DNA of 64,000 nt from Chelativorans sp. AA-79 (GTDB taxonomy: Bacteria; Pseudomonadota; Alphaproteobacteria; Rhizobiales; Rhizobiaceae), in contig NZ_CP120362.1 of NCBI RefSeq assembly GCF_029457495.1, positions 172,283 to 236,282 on the forward strand, in the 5' to 3' direction. The notes under the pieces were generated by a model that ran no database searches, was not told the origin of the DNA, and worked only from the letters and a program-made list of their open reading frames with translations. The translations under genes were made by a program, and so were the position numbers. How positions within the stretch are numbered: position 1 is the stretch's first letter; each line of letters starts with the position of its first letter. Below, piece by piece: positions 52,953 through 62,543 of this stretch.

Positions 52953-53219
52953 TCACTCCCGCCTGCCGCTCAGCGAAAAATGCGGGTCGCGATAGCCCCG
53001 GCGCCGCTTCCTGCGTTCGAGCCGCAACATCGCATCGCCGGCCTCGGCGGGCGTGTCGAATGTTTCGATCATCGACTGGCCGCGCGTTCCGATCCGACCC
53101 CAGTCCCGCACGAGGGACGCCCCGCCGAACAATGTGGGCTGAACGGAAAGGCTGTAGAACCGCCGCATGTTCTGCGACGGGTCAATGCGGCGAAGATGAA
53201 CCAAACGGCGATCGTTCAT
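52953..53219 (-). CDS. WGR domain protein
   Basis: An 88-residue protein with the WGR pattern (RRFYSLSVQPTLFGGASLVR, DWGRIGTRGQSMIETFDTPA) and a basic end. WGR domains bind nucleic acid, for example in PARP enzymes; small stand-alone copies are frequent on conjugative elements. I start at ATG 53219 because the family begins MNDRRL-like; an earlier TTG or ATG start would add about 14 residues. Confidence 0.82.
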   Translation of the reverse strand: MNDRRLVHLRRIDPSQNMRRFYSLSVQPTLFGGASLVRDWGRIGTRGQSMIETFDTPAEAGDAMLRLERRKRRRGYRDPHFSLSGRRE

Positions 53220-53404
53220 GTGCGGAAGTCTCGCTCCACGCGGAAGCGTCGTCCAACGCATTTCTTGAATCGGTTGGCCCTGATCGATTCACGGGATTGA
53301 TACGACTTCAAACCCGGGGAAACCGCGGGTGGAGAGAACGCCGATCGTTCCTGCAATAGTCGGAAGAGGGGCCATGCAGAGGAACCCCGACCCTCGCCGG
53401 CTGG

Positions 53405-54454
53405 TCAGGAGGGCACCGCGCCGCACTTCTTGGCTCTTTCGACAATTTTGGCGTAGGTGGTGCCATTCCCGGACGGAAAATGCTTGCACCACGCGGCCAG
53501 AAACTGCTTCTCTCGAGCAAAATCCCGGGCCCTGTGCAAAAGAACAGCAATCCTCATCGGATAGTGAGGCGCCGGAACTTCGCCTGTGGCGAGATACCCT
53601 TTGAAGGCATCCGCGACCGTGTCGCACTGCCACGACAGGTCCTGATCGGCCTCTTTCATGTAAGCACGAAAGGAGGCTTCGTCCTGGTTCAGGAAATCCG
53701 GCGCACCAGATGCCTCTCCATAGGTGAGCCCTTGATCGAGCATCTTCTTTGTGGCGACCTGCATCGATCGCCTGCTTAACCGCTCTCGCCTCTCGTCATC
53801 CATCACCGGCTCTTTCGCGAGGAGGCCAATGACCTTGTCGACCTTGCCGGCCAGTTCATCTGTCAACTGGCTGTCCTGGACGGGGGCGTTGCGCGGTGGG
53901 CGCTGTTTCTGCCTGGCTTCGATCCTGGCACTAATCTCTCGGGCAAGTTCAGAAAGCGTCTGCGCCTGCCGTTTCGCCACTTGGATCAGTTCCGGCGAAA
54001 CATCGGCACGGTGGTATTCGGCAACTTGCCATTCGAGCTGCTTGATGTGGCTGGCGACCTTGGCTTCAGGTTTCCGCAGCGCAGAGATGCCCGAATCGGG
54101 GTTGTCTGAAAGGAACCGCCGGATCTCCTCGATCAGTTTTGTGCGGTCGCGGATGTGTGCTTCCCAACGCTCACGGCGGCTTTCGGCACCGGACGCCGAA
54201 AGAGGCTGATGCCGTGGCGGTTCTTCCCGGTAGTACGCGATTGCCTCTTCGCGTGCATCTTGTTCACTGGAATATGCTTCGGAGAAATAGGGTTCCGTCC
54301 TGTCCTCAACGTCTGCGATGCAGAACTTCCATCCGCGATCCTGCGGAAAGACCGTGATGCGGGTGGACCCGTCAACGAGCATCGGGTTGCCATTCTCCGA
54401 CACGGTCCAGCCCTTTGTCGAAGATCTGCCGAACAGCCACTTCAAGAACGCCAT
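53405..54454 (-). CDS. Hypothetical protein, 349 residues, coiled-coil
   Basis: A soluble protein starting MAFLKWLFGRSSTKGWTVSE, with a small N-terminal beta part, then a long helical stretch (AEYHRADVSPELIQVAKRQA, QTLSELAREISARIEARQKQ). I recognise no family. The ATG at 54454 has GGGGAGG eight bases upstream. It lies downstream of traG on the same strand but with its own site, so it may be cargo. GC and codon use are slightly lower than those of tra genes. Confidence 0.6.
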   Translation of the reverse strand: MAFLKWLFGRSSTKGWTVSENGNPMLVDGSTRITVFPQDRGWKFCIADVEDRTEPYFSEAYSSEQDAREEAIAYYREEPPRHQPLSASGAESRRERWEAHIRDRTKLIEEIRRFLSDNPDSGISALRKPEAKVASHIKQLEWQVAEYHRADVSPELIQVAKRQAQTLSELAREISARIEARQKQRPPRNAPVQDSQLTDELAGKVDKVIGLLAKEPVMDDERRERLSRRSMQVATKKMLDQGLTYGEASGAPDFLNQDEASFRAYMKEADQDLSWQCDTVADAFKGYLATGEVPAPHYPMRIAVLLHRARDFAREKQFLAAWCKHFPSGNGTTYAKIVERAKKCGAVPS

Positions 54455-54511
54455 TGCCGCCTCCCCAACCATTTCCATTGTCTACAGATCGCGAGGCCTG
54501 GCAAGCAACGG

Positions 54512-56437
54512 TTACGGGACGGGGCTACTTGCCCTGAATCGGCTTTCTCCGACGATCGAAAACATATCGTCTCGCCGGAACCAGATGGCGCGGCCGCATC
54601 TGAGCGGCGGGTTGCCTGAGGTGAACACGATCTGTTCATCGGCGCGCATCTGCAGGACCTCCTCGGGCAGGATCAGCGGTCGCGCGGAGAGCTGCCGCGA
54701 GCGCGTCCGCGACGATCCAGACATGCGCGAGGTCCGGCTGAGCTGCTCCACCTCGACCGTCGTGTTGCCACAGCGCCGCGAGATGTAATCGGCGGTTTCC
54801 GGATCGTTGATCGCTGCGAAGGAAATCCACGAAGCGGACTCGAACCATTTGCTCGATGCATCCCGCCCACCGTAGGTTTCACGCATCTGGCCAATGGACT
54901 GGAACAGGAGCAACAGGCTGATGCCGTATTTGCGCCCGGCGTCCCGAGCGGTCTCGAGGATGCGGAGATATCCAAGCCGTGCGACCTCGTCGAGAAGGAA
55001 CAGCGTGCGGCCTTTCACCTTGCCATCCCGGTTATAGATGGCGTTGGCCAGGGCGCCAATGATGGTGCGCGCCAAGCCGGGATGCGCCTCGAGCGTCTTG
55101 AGATCGAGATTGACGAAGACGTCGGTCTCGCCGTCCGCCAGATCGTCGGTCGAGAAGCTGTTGCCGGAGACCAGCGCGGCATAGTTCGGATAGGAAAGCC
55201 AATGCGTCTCCTTGACCGCATTGGCATACACGCCGGAGAAGGTCTCGGGCGTCATCGCGATGAACGGCGCCACGTTCTCCTTGACGAACGCGGATCCGGA
55301 ATTGTCGTAGATCAGCTGAAGCCGCTCACGCAGCTTGGGCTCGGGTTCGGAGAGGTTCGCTCGCATCTGTCGCAGATGCTGGCTTTCCTTTTCCGTATGC
55401 CCCGACAGGCACACATCGGCGATCAGCACGGTTATGAGCTGAAGCGCGGACGCGCGAAAGAAGTCGTCGCGGATCGAAGCCTGGCGGGCCGTGTCGGTCA
55501 CGACCCAGGTGGCGACCGCCACCACGTCTTCCTCCTTGGTCCCGCCGAACCGCCCGATCCAGTCAAGCACGTTGAAACCGGTGCCCGGCTCCTTCGGGTC
55601 GAGCACGAAGACCGATCGGCCGGCCTTGCGCCGGTGCCCGATCACCATCGGCGCGACCTCGTTTGATGGATCGAGGGCGACCAGCCCGCCGCCCCATTTG
55701 AGCGCCGTCGGAACGGTCACCGAGGTGGTCTTGAAGCCGCCCGACCCGGCGAAGACCAGCCCGTGCGAGGAGCCGAACGAACCGTCGAAGCACAGCAGCG
55801 GCGACTTTCCCCCAGCACCCCATGTCTCGCGGTCGTCGGCGCGGAAACCGCGCCCGCCGGCCGCTTGCCTGTCGACGCGGCAGGCCTCGCCGACGACGAT
55901 GCCACCGGCCTCTGGAAAGAGGCGCCGGGCCGCAGAGAGGGTCATCCAGTCGCTCTCCCCATGAATGGCGCGTTTGCCCCGGACGCGGCGTGGCGCGGCT
56001 GCCACGAAGGCGGCATTGCCGCGCATGGCGACGCGCAGACCGAACACGCCGGCGACCGCCGCAACGACCGCCCCTGTCACCGTGGCGGGGTCGGTGTATT
56101 CGACGATCGATGTGCCTGGAGGCACCGTTGCGGCGAATGCGGCGAGCCGGCCGATCTCGCGGGCCGCAGCGATGGTGATCACCACCAGCGTGCCGGCGAC
56201 GACCCCCCAGCCCGCGTGCCGGATCGGCATCGCGCCCCTGGCCGCGAAGAGAAAGACTACGCCGGTCCCTCCCGCGGCGGCATAGGGAGGAGCGATTCCA
56301 ATCCGGCCAAGCATCAGGCGCGCGTCGGGCGCGCGGGCGAAGCTTGCGAGCCAGTGTTCCATGCCTGTCAGGGCGAGGCACATACCCGTCATGATGATGA
56401 CCGGAGCAAGGAGCAAGGCGAGCTTAGTCGGGGTCAT
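54512..56437 (-). CDS. traG: Type IV coupling protein (VirD4 class)
   Basis: A 641-residue inner-membrane ATPase. N-terminal membrane helices are followed by Walker [19 protein letters not shown] (Lys236, Thr237) and Walker [13 protein letters not shown], and the C-terminal part matches TraG of Ti plasmids ([20 protein letters not shown]). It links the relaxosome to the secretion channel during conjugation. The start overlaps traD by 14 bases and the unit traC-traD-traG reads away from oriT, as on Ti plasmids. Confidence 0.93.
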   Translation of the reverse strand: MTPTKLALLLAPVIIMTGMCLALTGMEHWLASFARAPDARLMLGRIGIAPPYAAAGGTGVVFLFAARGAMPIRHAGWGVVAGTLVVITIAAAREIGRLAAFAATVPPGTSIVEYTDPATVTGAVVAAVAGVFGLRVAMRGNAAFVAAAPRRVRGKRAIHGESDWMTLSAARRLFPEAGGIVVGEACRVDRQAAGGRGFRADDRETWGAGGKSPLLCFDGSFGSSHGLVFAGSGGFKTTSVTVPTALKWGGGLVALDPSNEVAPMVIGHRRKAGRSVFVLDPKEPGTGFNVLDWIGRFGGTKEEDVVAVATWVVTDTARQASIRDDFFRASALQLITVLIADVCLSGHTEKESQHLRQMRANLSEPEPKLRERLQLIYDNSGSAFVKENVAPFIAMTPETFSGVYANAVKETHWLSYPNYAALVSGNSFSTDDLADGETDVFVNLDLKTLEAHPGLARTIIGALANAIYNRDGKVKGRTLFLLDEVARLGYLRILETARDAGRKYGISLLLLFQSIGQMRETYGGRDASSKWFESASWISFAAINDPETADYISRRCGNTTVEVEQLSRTSRMSGSSRTRSRQLSARPLILPEEVLQMRADEQIVFTSGNPPLRCGRAIWFRRDDMFSIVGESRFRASSPVP

Positions 56438-56639
56438 CGGCGAACGCCTTCATCCCGATCGCCATCAGGCGCGATCGCTCGGCTTCGTCGGTCCTGATCC
56501 GGCTGGCGCCGTCGATCAGCAGGCCGAGCAGGAGAGCGCGCTTCTCATAACGAAGCCCGGCCTTGGCGATCAGCCCGCCGAGTTGGATCTTCTCGCGCGT
56601 ATCCTTCTTGCGCGCCTCTGACTGGCTTGCCTGTCGCAT
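56424..56639 (-). CDS. traD: Conjugal transfer protein TraD (small Ti type)
   Basis: A 71-residue protein with [20 protein letters not shown] and [20 protein letters not shown], the core of the short Ti-type TraD (unrelated to F-plasmid TraD). It helps the relaxosome form at oriT. The ATG at 56639 lies four bases after traC; the open frame runs upstream but only inside traC. It overlaps traG by 14 bases. Confidence 0.87.
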   Translation of the reverse strand: MRQASQSEARKKDTREKIQLGGLIAKAGLRYEKRALLLGLLIDGASRIRTDEAERSRLMAIGMKAFADDPD

Positions 56640-56643
56640 CCGC

Positions 56644-56907
56644 TCAAGCCTCGCCAGACGGCCCCTGAGCCGCGCCAGGCGCGACCGGCGCGGACGCGGG
56701 CCTGCTCGCCCGTCCGCTCCCTTTGCGAAACCGCGCCGCGAGTTCCTCGAACGCGGTTGCGAGCGTGCGCTCCTCAATCTCGATATCGCCGAGACCGGCC
56801 TTGAGGGCGAGCCGTCCGATGCGTTCGGCCTCGCGCGTTTCAGCCTGCTTGAGCTGCTCCTGCAGCCTGGCGATTTCTTCCCTGATCTTCGATGACGGCT
56901 TCTTCAT
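56644..56907 (-). CDS. traC: Conjugal transfer protein TraC
   Basis: An 87-residue protein starting [20 protein letters not shown], with a coiled coil and [20 protein letters not shown], as in Ti-plasmid TraC, a small DNA-binding relaxosome component. The ATG at 56907 opens the traCDG unit that faces traA across oriT. The C-terminus is rich in Ala and Pro. Confidence 0.85.
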   Translation of the reverse strand: MKKPSSKIREEIARLQEQLKQAETREAERIGRLALKAGLGDIEIEERTLATAFEELAARFRKGSGRASRPASAPVAPGAAQGPSGEA

Positions 56908-57050
56908 TCCGGTAGTCTTCCTTCTCGACCATTCGCGTTGTGGCGATGGCGAGGATCGGCCGGGATCGCGCGCAGCGCGACCCGGCAGAAATGACGGGTC
57001 GGCGAAGCCGACGCCTTGAGAGATCATCCCGGTGTTCCGAAGGAATCCCT

Positions 57051-57084
57051 CCAAGGGCGCAGTAATACGTCGCTGACGCGACGT
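57051..57084. other. oriT: Conjugative origin of transfer (oriT, Ti/RSF1010-like)
   Basis: CCAAGGGCGCAGTAAT is followed by ACGTCGC-TGAC-GCGACGT, a perfect inverted repeat at 57067-57084. AAGGGCGCA with this dyad is the nick-region layout of Ti-plasmid and RSF1010-type oriT sequences. It lies where expected, between the divergent traC and traA genes. The nick should fall within or next to the GGGCGCA segment. Confidence 0.82.
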
Positions 57085-57160
57085 TCCGCGCCCGGCCCCG
57101 GTCCGGGGGGAGGTGTGGCCTGCGGAACGATGTCGTTCAACCGCCGGGATCGCTCTCACC

Positions 57161-60100
57161 GTGGCCATCACGCATTTCACGCCCCAGATCATCGGACGCG
57201 CTGACGGGCGCAGTGCCGTTCTGTCGGCCGCCTATCGGCACTGCGCGAAGATGGAGCATTCGGCCGAGGCCAGGACCGTCGACTATTCGGGCAAGCGCAA
57301 TCTCGCTCACGAGGAATTTGTGCTTCCGGCCGATGCGCCGAAATGGGCCCGCGAAATGATCGCCGAGCGCTCAGTCGCGGGCGCCGCCGAAGCGTTCTGG
57401 AACAAGGTCGAGACCTTCGAAAAACGTGCCGACGCGCAGTTTGCCAAGGAATTCATCATCGCCCTGCCGGTGGAGCTGTCGAAGGCGCAGAACGTCGCGC
57501 TGGTGCGCCAGTTCGTCCATGAGCAGGTGCTCGGCCGCGGGCAGGTTGCCGACTGGGTCTATCACGACGATCCCGGCAATCCGCATGTCCATCTGATGAC
57601 GACGCTGCGCCCGCTGACCCAGAGCGGCTTCGGGGCAAAGAAGGTCGCCGTAATCGGTGCTGACGGCCAGGCGGTCCGTACCAAGCCCGGAAAGATCCAA
57701 TATCGGCTCTGGGCGGGCGAGAAGGCTGAGTTCCTCGAGCAGCGGCAACGCTGGCTCGATCTCCAGAACCAGCACCTCGCATTCGGCGGCTTCGAGATCC
57801 GCGTCGACGGACGATCCTATGCGGAGCGCGGCATCGACCTCGTGCCCACGACCCATATCGGCCCGGGCGCAAAGGCGATCGAGCGCAGGGCGATGCGCGA
57901 GGGCAGGGGCACCAGGCTCGAACGCCTCGCATCGCATGCGGCTGCGCGTGCGGTGAACGCCGAGCGCATTCAGGCCCGGCCGGAAATCGTGCTCGATCTC
58001 GTCAGCCGCGAAAAAAGCGTGTTCGACGAGCGCGACATCGCCAAGGTTCTGCACCGCTATGTCGACGATCCCGGCGCCTTCCAGCAGCTTCTGGCGCGGA
58101 TCGTTCAAAGCCCAGATTGCCTTCGTCTCGAATCCGGGACGGTCGACTTTGCGACCGGCGCGCGCTTGCCGGACAAGCTCACCACGCGCGAGCTGATCCG
58201 CCTTGAAGCGGAGATGGTATCCCGCGCGTCCGCACTCGCGAAGGCGAAGGGGTTCGGCGTCCGGAAGAAGATCGTTGCCGACGTGTTCGCGCGTCATGAC
58301 CGTCTTTCACACGAGCAGCGCACGGCCATCGTGCACGTGACCTCCGGCGCGCGGATTGCCACCGTTGTCGGCCGCGCCGGCGCCGGCAAGACAACGATGA
58401 TGCGCGGGGCGCGCGAGGCATGGGAGGCGGCAGGCTACTCCGTGGTCGGGGGCGCGCTGGCCGGCAAGGCGGCCGAGGGCCTCGAGACGGAAGCCGGAAT
58501 TCCGTCCCGCACCCTGGCGTCCTGGGAGCTGCGGTGGAACGAGGGGCGCAACCGCCTCGATGGTAAGACGGTGTTCGTCTTGGACGAAGCCGGCATGGTC
58601 GCCTCGAAGCAGATGGCGACATTTGTCGAGACGGTCTCGAAGGCCGGCGCCAAGCTGGTGCTTGTCGGCGACGCCGAGCAGCTCCAACCGATCGAGGCGG
58701 GAGCGGCCTTCCGCGCCATCGTCGAGCGCACCGGCTATGCTGAACTCGAGACGATCTACCGCCAGAAAGACGCCTGGATGCGCACCGCCTCGCTCGATCT
58801 GGCGCGCGGCAATGTGACGGCGGCACTCTCGGCCTATCGGGGACATGGTATGGTGATCGGGGAGAAACTCAAGGCTCAGGCGGTCGAGAGTCTGATCGCA
58901 TCCTGGAACCGCGAATACGATCCCGAGAAATCCACGCTCATCCTCGCCCATCTGCGCCGCGACGTGCGCGAACTCAACTGGCTCGCCCGCGAAAAGCTGG
59001 TCGAGCGTGGGATTGTCGGCGAGGGCCACGCGTTCCAGACGGAAGAGGGGACACGGAATTTCGACGCTGGGGATCAGATCGTCTTTCTCAGGAATGAGGG
59101 TGCGCTCGGCGTCAAGAACGGGATGATCGGCAGGGTGGTCGAAGCCGGGCCCGGCAGGATCGTCGCCGAAATCGGCGAGGGCCCCGACAGGCGCCGCGTT
59201 GTGGTCGAGGAGCGGTTATATCGCAATCTCGATCTCGGCTACGCCACCACGATTCACAAAAGCCAGGGCGCGACTGTCGATCGCGTCAAGGTGCTAGCCT
59301 CGCTCTCGCTAGACCGGCATCTCACCTATGTGGCGATGACCCGGCACAGGGAGGATCTCCAGCTCTTTTATGGCGCGCGGTCGTTCCAGATCGCGGGTGG
59401 GCTCGACACGCTCCTGTCGCGGCGCAACGCCAAGGAAACCACTCTCGATTATGCCGCCGGAACCTTCTACCGGCAGGCGCTCAGCTTCGCCAACAGCCGC
59501 GGCCTTCATCTCATGCGCGTCGCCCGCACACTCGCCCGCGACCGGCTGGACTGGATGCTGCGCCATAAGCGGCGCCTTGCCGATCTCGGCCGCAAGCTCC
59601 GCGCCGCTGGCGCCCGCATCGGCCTCTTCGACACCACCCTGTCCGCCGTCCAATCGAAGAAGGAGTCCGAGCCGATGGTCAAGGGCGTGACGACGTTCTC
59701 CAAATCCATCTCCGACGTTGCAGCCGAGAAGGTCCATGCGGAAAAGGAGGTCGCAAAACAGTGGGAGGAGGTATCCGACCGGTTCCGTCTGGTGTTCGGC
59801 GATCCGGAGGCGGCGTTCCGCGCCTTTCGCTTCGATGCCGTGTTGGCCGATCCCGTAACTGCGCAGGAGCGCCTCGGAAAGCTCACGCGTGAACCCGCCT
59901 CTATCGGCGTGTTGCGCGGCCGTGAAGGGATTCTGGCGAGCCGGGCGGAACGGCAGGCGCGGCGCGAGGCCGAGGCGAACGTCCCAGCACTCGGGCGCGA
60001 GATTGAGCGCTACCTGCGTTTGCGCGAAGCGGCCACGCGCAGGCTCGAGGCCGACGAAACGGCGCTGCGCCACCGCGCCTCGATCGATATTCCCGCGCTT

Positions 60101-60466
60101 TCACCCGCTGCGCGAGTCGTGCTCGAAAAGGTGCGCGATGCGATCGACCGCAACGATCTTACGGCAGCGCTTGGGTTCGCGCTGGCCGATCGCATGGCCA
60201 AAGCCGAAATCGACGGCTTCAGCAAGACGGTGTCCGAGCGGTTCGGGGAACGCACATTGCTCGCAAACGGCGCGCGCGACACCGACGGCGCCGAGTTCAG
60301 GAAGCAAGCCCTCGGCCTGCCCGCCGCCGACCGCGAAAAGCTCGCTACCGCCTGGCCGATCATGCGCGCCGGCCAGCAGCTTGCCGCCCACGAGCGCACG
60401 GTGAAGGCGCTCAAAGAGACGGAGGCGCTGCGTCAGAGCCAGCGTCAGTCCCAGGTGCTCAAATGA
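57161..60466 (+). CDS. traA: Conjugal relaxase-helicase TraA (MobQ type)
   Basis: An 1101-residue protein. The MobA/MobL relaxase domain starts [20 protein letters not shown], with the likely nicking Tyr25 (SAAYRH) and metal His in [19 protein letters not shown] (His135, 142, 144). A RecD-like helicase follows: Walker [16 protein letters not shown] near 400-412, [15 protein letters not shown] (Walker B) and [19 protein letters not shown]. It nicks oriT and unwinds the strand for transfer. A GTG start at 57161 matches the family; the frame is open upstream. It overlaps traF by four bases. Confidence 0.93.
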   Translation: MAITHFTPQIIGRADGRSAVLSAAYRHCAKMEHSAEARTVDYSGKRNLAHEEFVLPADAPKWAREMIAERSVAGAAEAFWNKVETFEKRADAQFAKEFIIALPVELSKAQNVALVRQFVHEQVLGRGQVADWVYHDDPGNPHVHLMTTLRPLTQSGFGAKKVAVIGADGQAVRTKPGKIQYRLWAGEKAEFLEQRQRWLDLQNQHLAFGGFEIRVDGRSYAERGIDLVPTTHIGPGAKAIERRAMREGRGTRLERLASHAAARAVNAERIQARPEIVLDLVSREKSVFDERDIAKVLHRYVDDPGAFQQLLARIVQSPDCLRLESGTVDFATGARLPDKLTTRELIRLEAEMVSRASALAKAKGFGVRKKIVADVFARHDRLSHEQRTAIVHVTSGARIATVVGRAGAGKTTMMRGAREAWEAAGYSVVGGALAGKAAEGLETEAGIPSRTLASWELRWNEGRNRLDGKTVFVLDEAGMVASKQMATFVETVSKAGAKLVLVGDAEQLQPIEAGAAFRAIVERTGYAELETIYRQKDAWMRTASLDLARGNVTAALSAYRGHGMVIGEKLKAQAVESLIASWNREYDPEKSTLILAHLRRDVRELNWLAREKLVERGIVGEGHAFQTEEGTRNFDAGDQIVFLRNEGALGVKNGMIGRVVEAGPGRIVAEIGEGPDRRRVVVEERLYRNLDLGYATTIHKSQGATVDRVKVLASLSLDRHLTYVAMTRHREDLQLFYGARSFQIAGGLDTLLSRRNAKETTLDYAAGTFYRQALSFANSRGLHLMRVARTLARDRLDWMLRHKRRLADLGRKLRAAGARIGLFDTTLSAVQSKKESEPMVKGVTTFSKSISDVAAEKVHAEKEVAKQWEEVSDRFRLVFGDPEAAFRAFRFDAVLADPVTAQERLGKLTREPASIGVLRGREGILASRAERQARREAEANVPALGREIERYLRLREAATRRLEADETALRHRASIDIPALSPAARVVLEKVRDAIDRNDLTAALGFALADRMAKAEIDGFSKTVSERFGERTLLANGARDTDGAEFRKQALGLPAADREKLATAWPIMRAGQQLAAHERTVKALKETEALRQSQRQSQVLK

Positions 60467-60996
60467 CCCGCAGGCGTCGCGCGTTCGCCTTTCTCGGGAT
60501 CGGCGCCGCTGCCGTGCTCTGCCTGTTCGCCCTCAGCTATGGAGTCGGCCTGCGCATCAATCTTACGCCGAGCTACCCGCTCGGAATCTGGCGGATCGTG
60601 CCGCTCGACCGTGAGGTTGCCACCGGTGATCGCGTCATGGTCTGTCCGCCGCCAACGTCCGTGTTCACGCTCGCGCGGCTGCGGGGATATCTGCGTTCGG
60701 GGCTCTGCCCGGGATGGCTGAGCCCGCTGATCAAGACCGTCGCTGCGACGCAGGGACAGCGCGTTGAGATCGCCGGCGCGGTGCGCGTTGATGACATACC
60801 GCTCGCCAGCTCCGAGCTGCGCGCCGCGGACGCCGAGGGCAGGGTGCTCATTCCCTTCGCCGGTGGCGTCGTGCCGCCCGGCCATGTCTTCCTCCACTCC
60901 GATTTCGCAGGTTCCTATGACTCGAGATATTTCGGGCCGGTCCCGATCGCCGGTGTCCTCGGCCTGGCCCATCCCGTCCTCACCATTCATCCGTAA
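60463..60996 (+). CDS. traF: Conjugal transfer peptidase TraF (S26 type)
   Basis: A 177-residue inner-membrane peptidase with one N-terminal helix and the Ser-Lys dyad: Ser37 ([16 protein letters not shown]) and Lys91 ([17 protein letters not shown]). TraF processes and cyclises the pilin of Ti-type systems. The pilin gene trbC is not in this window, so its substrate must be encoded elsewhere. It overlaps traA by four bases and is followed after four bases by traB. Confidence 0.9.
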   Translation: MTRRRRAFAFLGIGAAAVLCLFALSYGVGLRINLTPSYPLGIWRIVPLDREVATGDRVMVCPPPTSVFTLARLRGYLRSGLCPGWLSPLIKTVAATQGQRVEIAGAVRVDDIPLASSELRAADAEGRVLIPFAGGVVPPGHVFLHSDFAGSYDSRYFGPVPIAGVLGLAHPVLTIHP

Positions 60997-61000
60997 CACG

Positions 61001-62152
61001 GTGAAGACTGTCGGTCTCATGGTGCTTGCCGTTGCCGCCGGAGCAATCGGATGGAGCGGCAATCCCTTCACCCTTCCGCTCGCCTTCGCGTTTCCCGCCC
61101 TGTGGGCAAATGCTCCCTCGCGGATTGCGGCCGCAATTGTGTCGGCGGGATATTTCCTCGCCGCGTCACGCGATCTGCCACAGGGCGTTGTCAATTACTT
61201 TGGCAGCGGGATCGCCGAGGGCTTCGCGCTCTGGCTCGGCGCATCGCTCGCCTTCGTCACCGTGCATGCTGTGCTGTGGACATCGCGGCCGGGGAGCGGA
61301 CGGATTGTGCGATATAGCGTGGCAGCGGTCCTCATGAGCGTGCCGCCCTTCGGAATTGTGGGTTGGGCGCATCCAATCACGGCCGCCGGCATCGTCTTCC
61401 CAGGTTGGGGATGGTGGGGCCTTGCGGCGGCAGCGATCGGCCTCCTCGCCATGACGACGAAGGTCTGGCCGATCGCATCGCTCGTCTTGGGAGGAGCGTT
61501 TGCCTGGTCCGCCGCAACGTGGACGGATCCCAGCCTGCCCGATGGCTGGATCGGTGTCGACACGGAATTCGGGGGCGAGCGCGGCAAATATGCCGGGTTA
61601 TTGCAACATCGTGAGACGATTGCCGCAGTGAAGGCAGCAGCGGCCCGAGGCCAGAAGATCGTGGTGCTGCCAGAGGGAGCTGCTGGAATCTGGACGCCGA
61701 CTGTTGAACGCCTATGGTCCCATGAACTCAAAGGAATCGACGTCACCGTAAATGCCGGAGCGATCCTGGTCGACAGGCAGGGCTACGATAACGTGATGAT
61801 AGAGATCTCGGGCGTGGGAGCGCGCATCCTGTATCGCCAGAGAATGCCGGTACCGGTCTCAATGTGGCTACCCTGGTTGGCGCCGGTCGGCGGGTCCGGT
61901 GGTGCGCGAGCGCATTTCTTCGCAGACCCGAGCGTTGAATCCGGCGATGTGCGGGTCGCGATATTGATGTGCTATGAGCAATTGCTCATTTGGCCCGTTC
62001 TGCACTCGGTTCTGTGGTCGCCCGATATCCTTGTCGCTCCGGCAAATGGCTGGTGGACAACTGCTACCGACATCGTCGCTCTTCAGATCTCATCCAGCGT
62101 TACATGGGCGAAGTTGTTCGATCTTCCCCTCGTCATCGCCATCAACAGATGA
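61001..62152 (+). CDS. traB: Conjugal transfer protein TraB (nitrilase-superfamily)
   Basis: A 383-residue protein with about six N-terminal membrane helices, followed by a carbon-nitrogen hydrolase domain (KIVVLPEGAAGIW with a likely catalytic Glu; RVAILMCYEQLLIWPV with a likely Cys). It resembles apolipoprotein N-acyltransferase, and Ti-plasmid TraB raises transfer efficiency. I start at the GTG at 61001; an ATG at 61019 is possible. It ends the traA-traF-traB unit; traH does not follow. Confidence 0.85.
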   Translation: MKTVGLMVLAVAAGAIGWSGNPFTLPLAFAFPALWANAPSRIAAAIVSAGYFLAASRDLPQGVVNYFGSGIAEGFALWLGASLAFVTVHAVLWTSRPGSGRIVRYSVAAVLMSVPPFGIVGWAHPITAAGIVFPGWGWWGLAAAAIGLLAMTTKVWPIASLVLGGAFAWSAATWTDPSLPDGWIGVDTEFGGERGKYAGLLQHRETIAAVKAAAARGQKIVVLPEGAAGIWTPTVERLWSHELKGIDVTVNAGAILVDRQGYDNVMIEISGVGARILYRQRMPVPVSMWLPWLAPVGGSGGARAHFFADPSVESGDVRVAILMCYEQLLIWPVLHSVLWSPDILVAPANGWWTTATDIVALQISSSVTWAKLFDLPLVIAINR

Positions 62153-62164
62153 ACCCTGCGAGCA

Positions 62165-62464
62165 GTGCTTTGCGACTGTCGTGATCTGGCATTTGTTGAC
62201 GAAGGCGAGAGCTACGCCTGGGCGCGGCCGTCCCTCCGCGCCAAGAAGTTGCGCGATGTTGAACTCAAGGCCGGACATCGCCCGGCGCGCGGCCAGAAGG
62301 GAGCAGCGCATGCCTACAACATCAAAAGCTATCGGGAAGAAGAGCGGCGCTGCGTCGAACAGGCTGAAACGGCCTACGCCGGTTTCGTCGCCGGCTGGAA
62401 CCTCGGGACCGAAGAAGGCGCGACGCTGGCAGAATTTCGCCATCCTTGCCGCGATGGTCAATAG
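62165..62464 (+). pseudogene. C-terminal relic of an IS110-type transposase
   Basis: This 99-codon frame reads AWARPSLRAKKLRDVELKAG, then ARGQKGAAHAYNIKSYREEE and RRCVEQAETAYAGFVAGWNL, which resembles the C-terminal end of an IS110-family transposase as I remember it. No catalytic part precedes it because traB ends immediately upstream. The region 62153-62543 holds nothing else. The match is from memory and moderate. Confidence 0.45.
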
Positions 62465-62543
62465 ACAGGATGCTCCACTGAAACTTGCTGCCCACCGCGC
62501 CAGACATCCCCAACTTCTTTCCGGTCTCGCAAGAAGTATTCTC

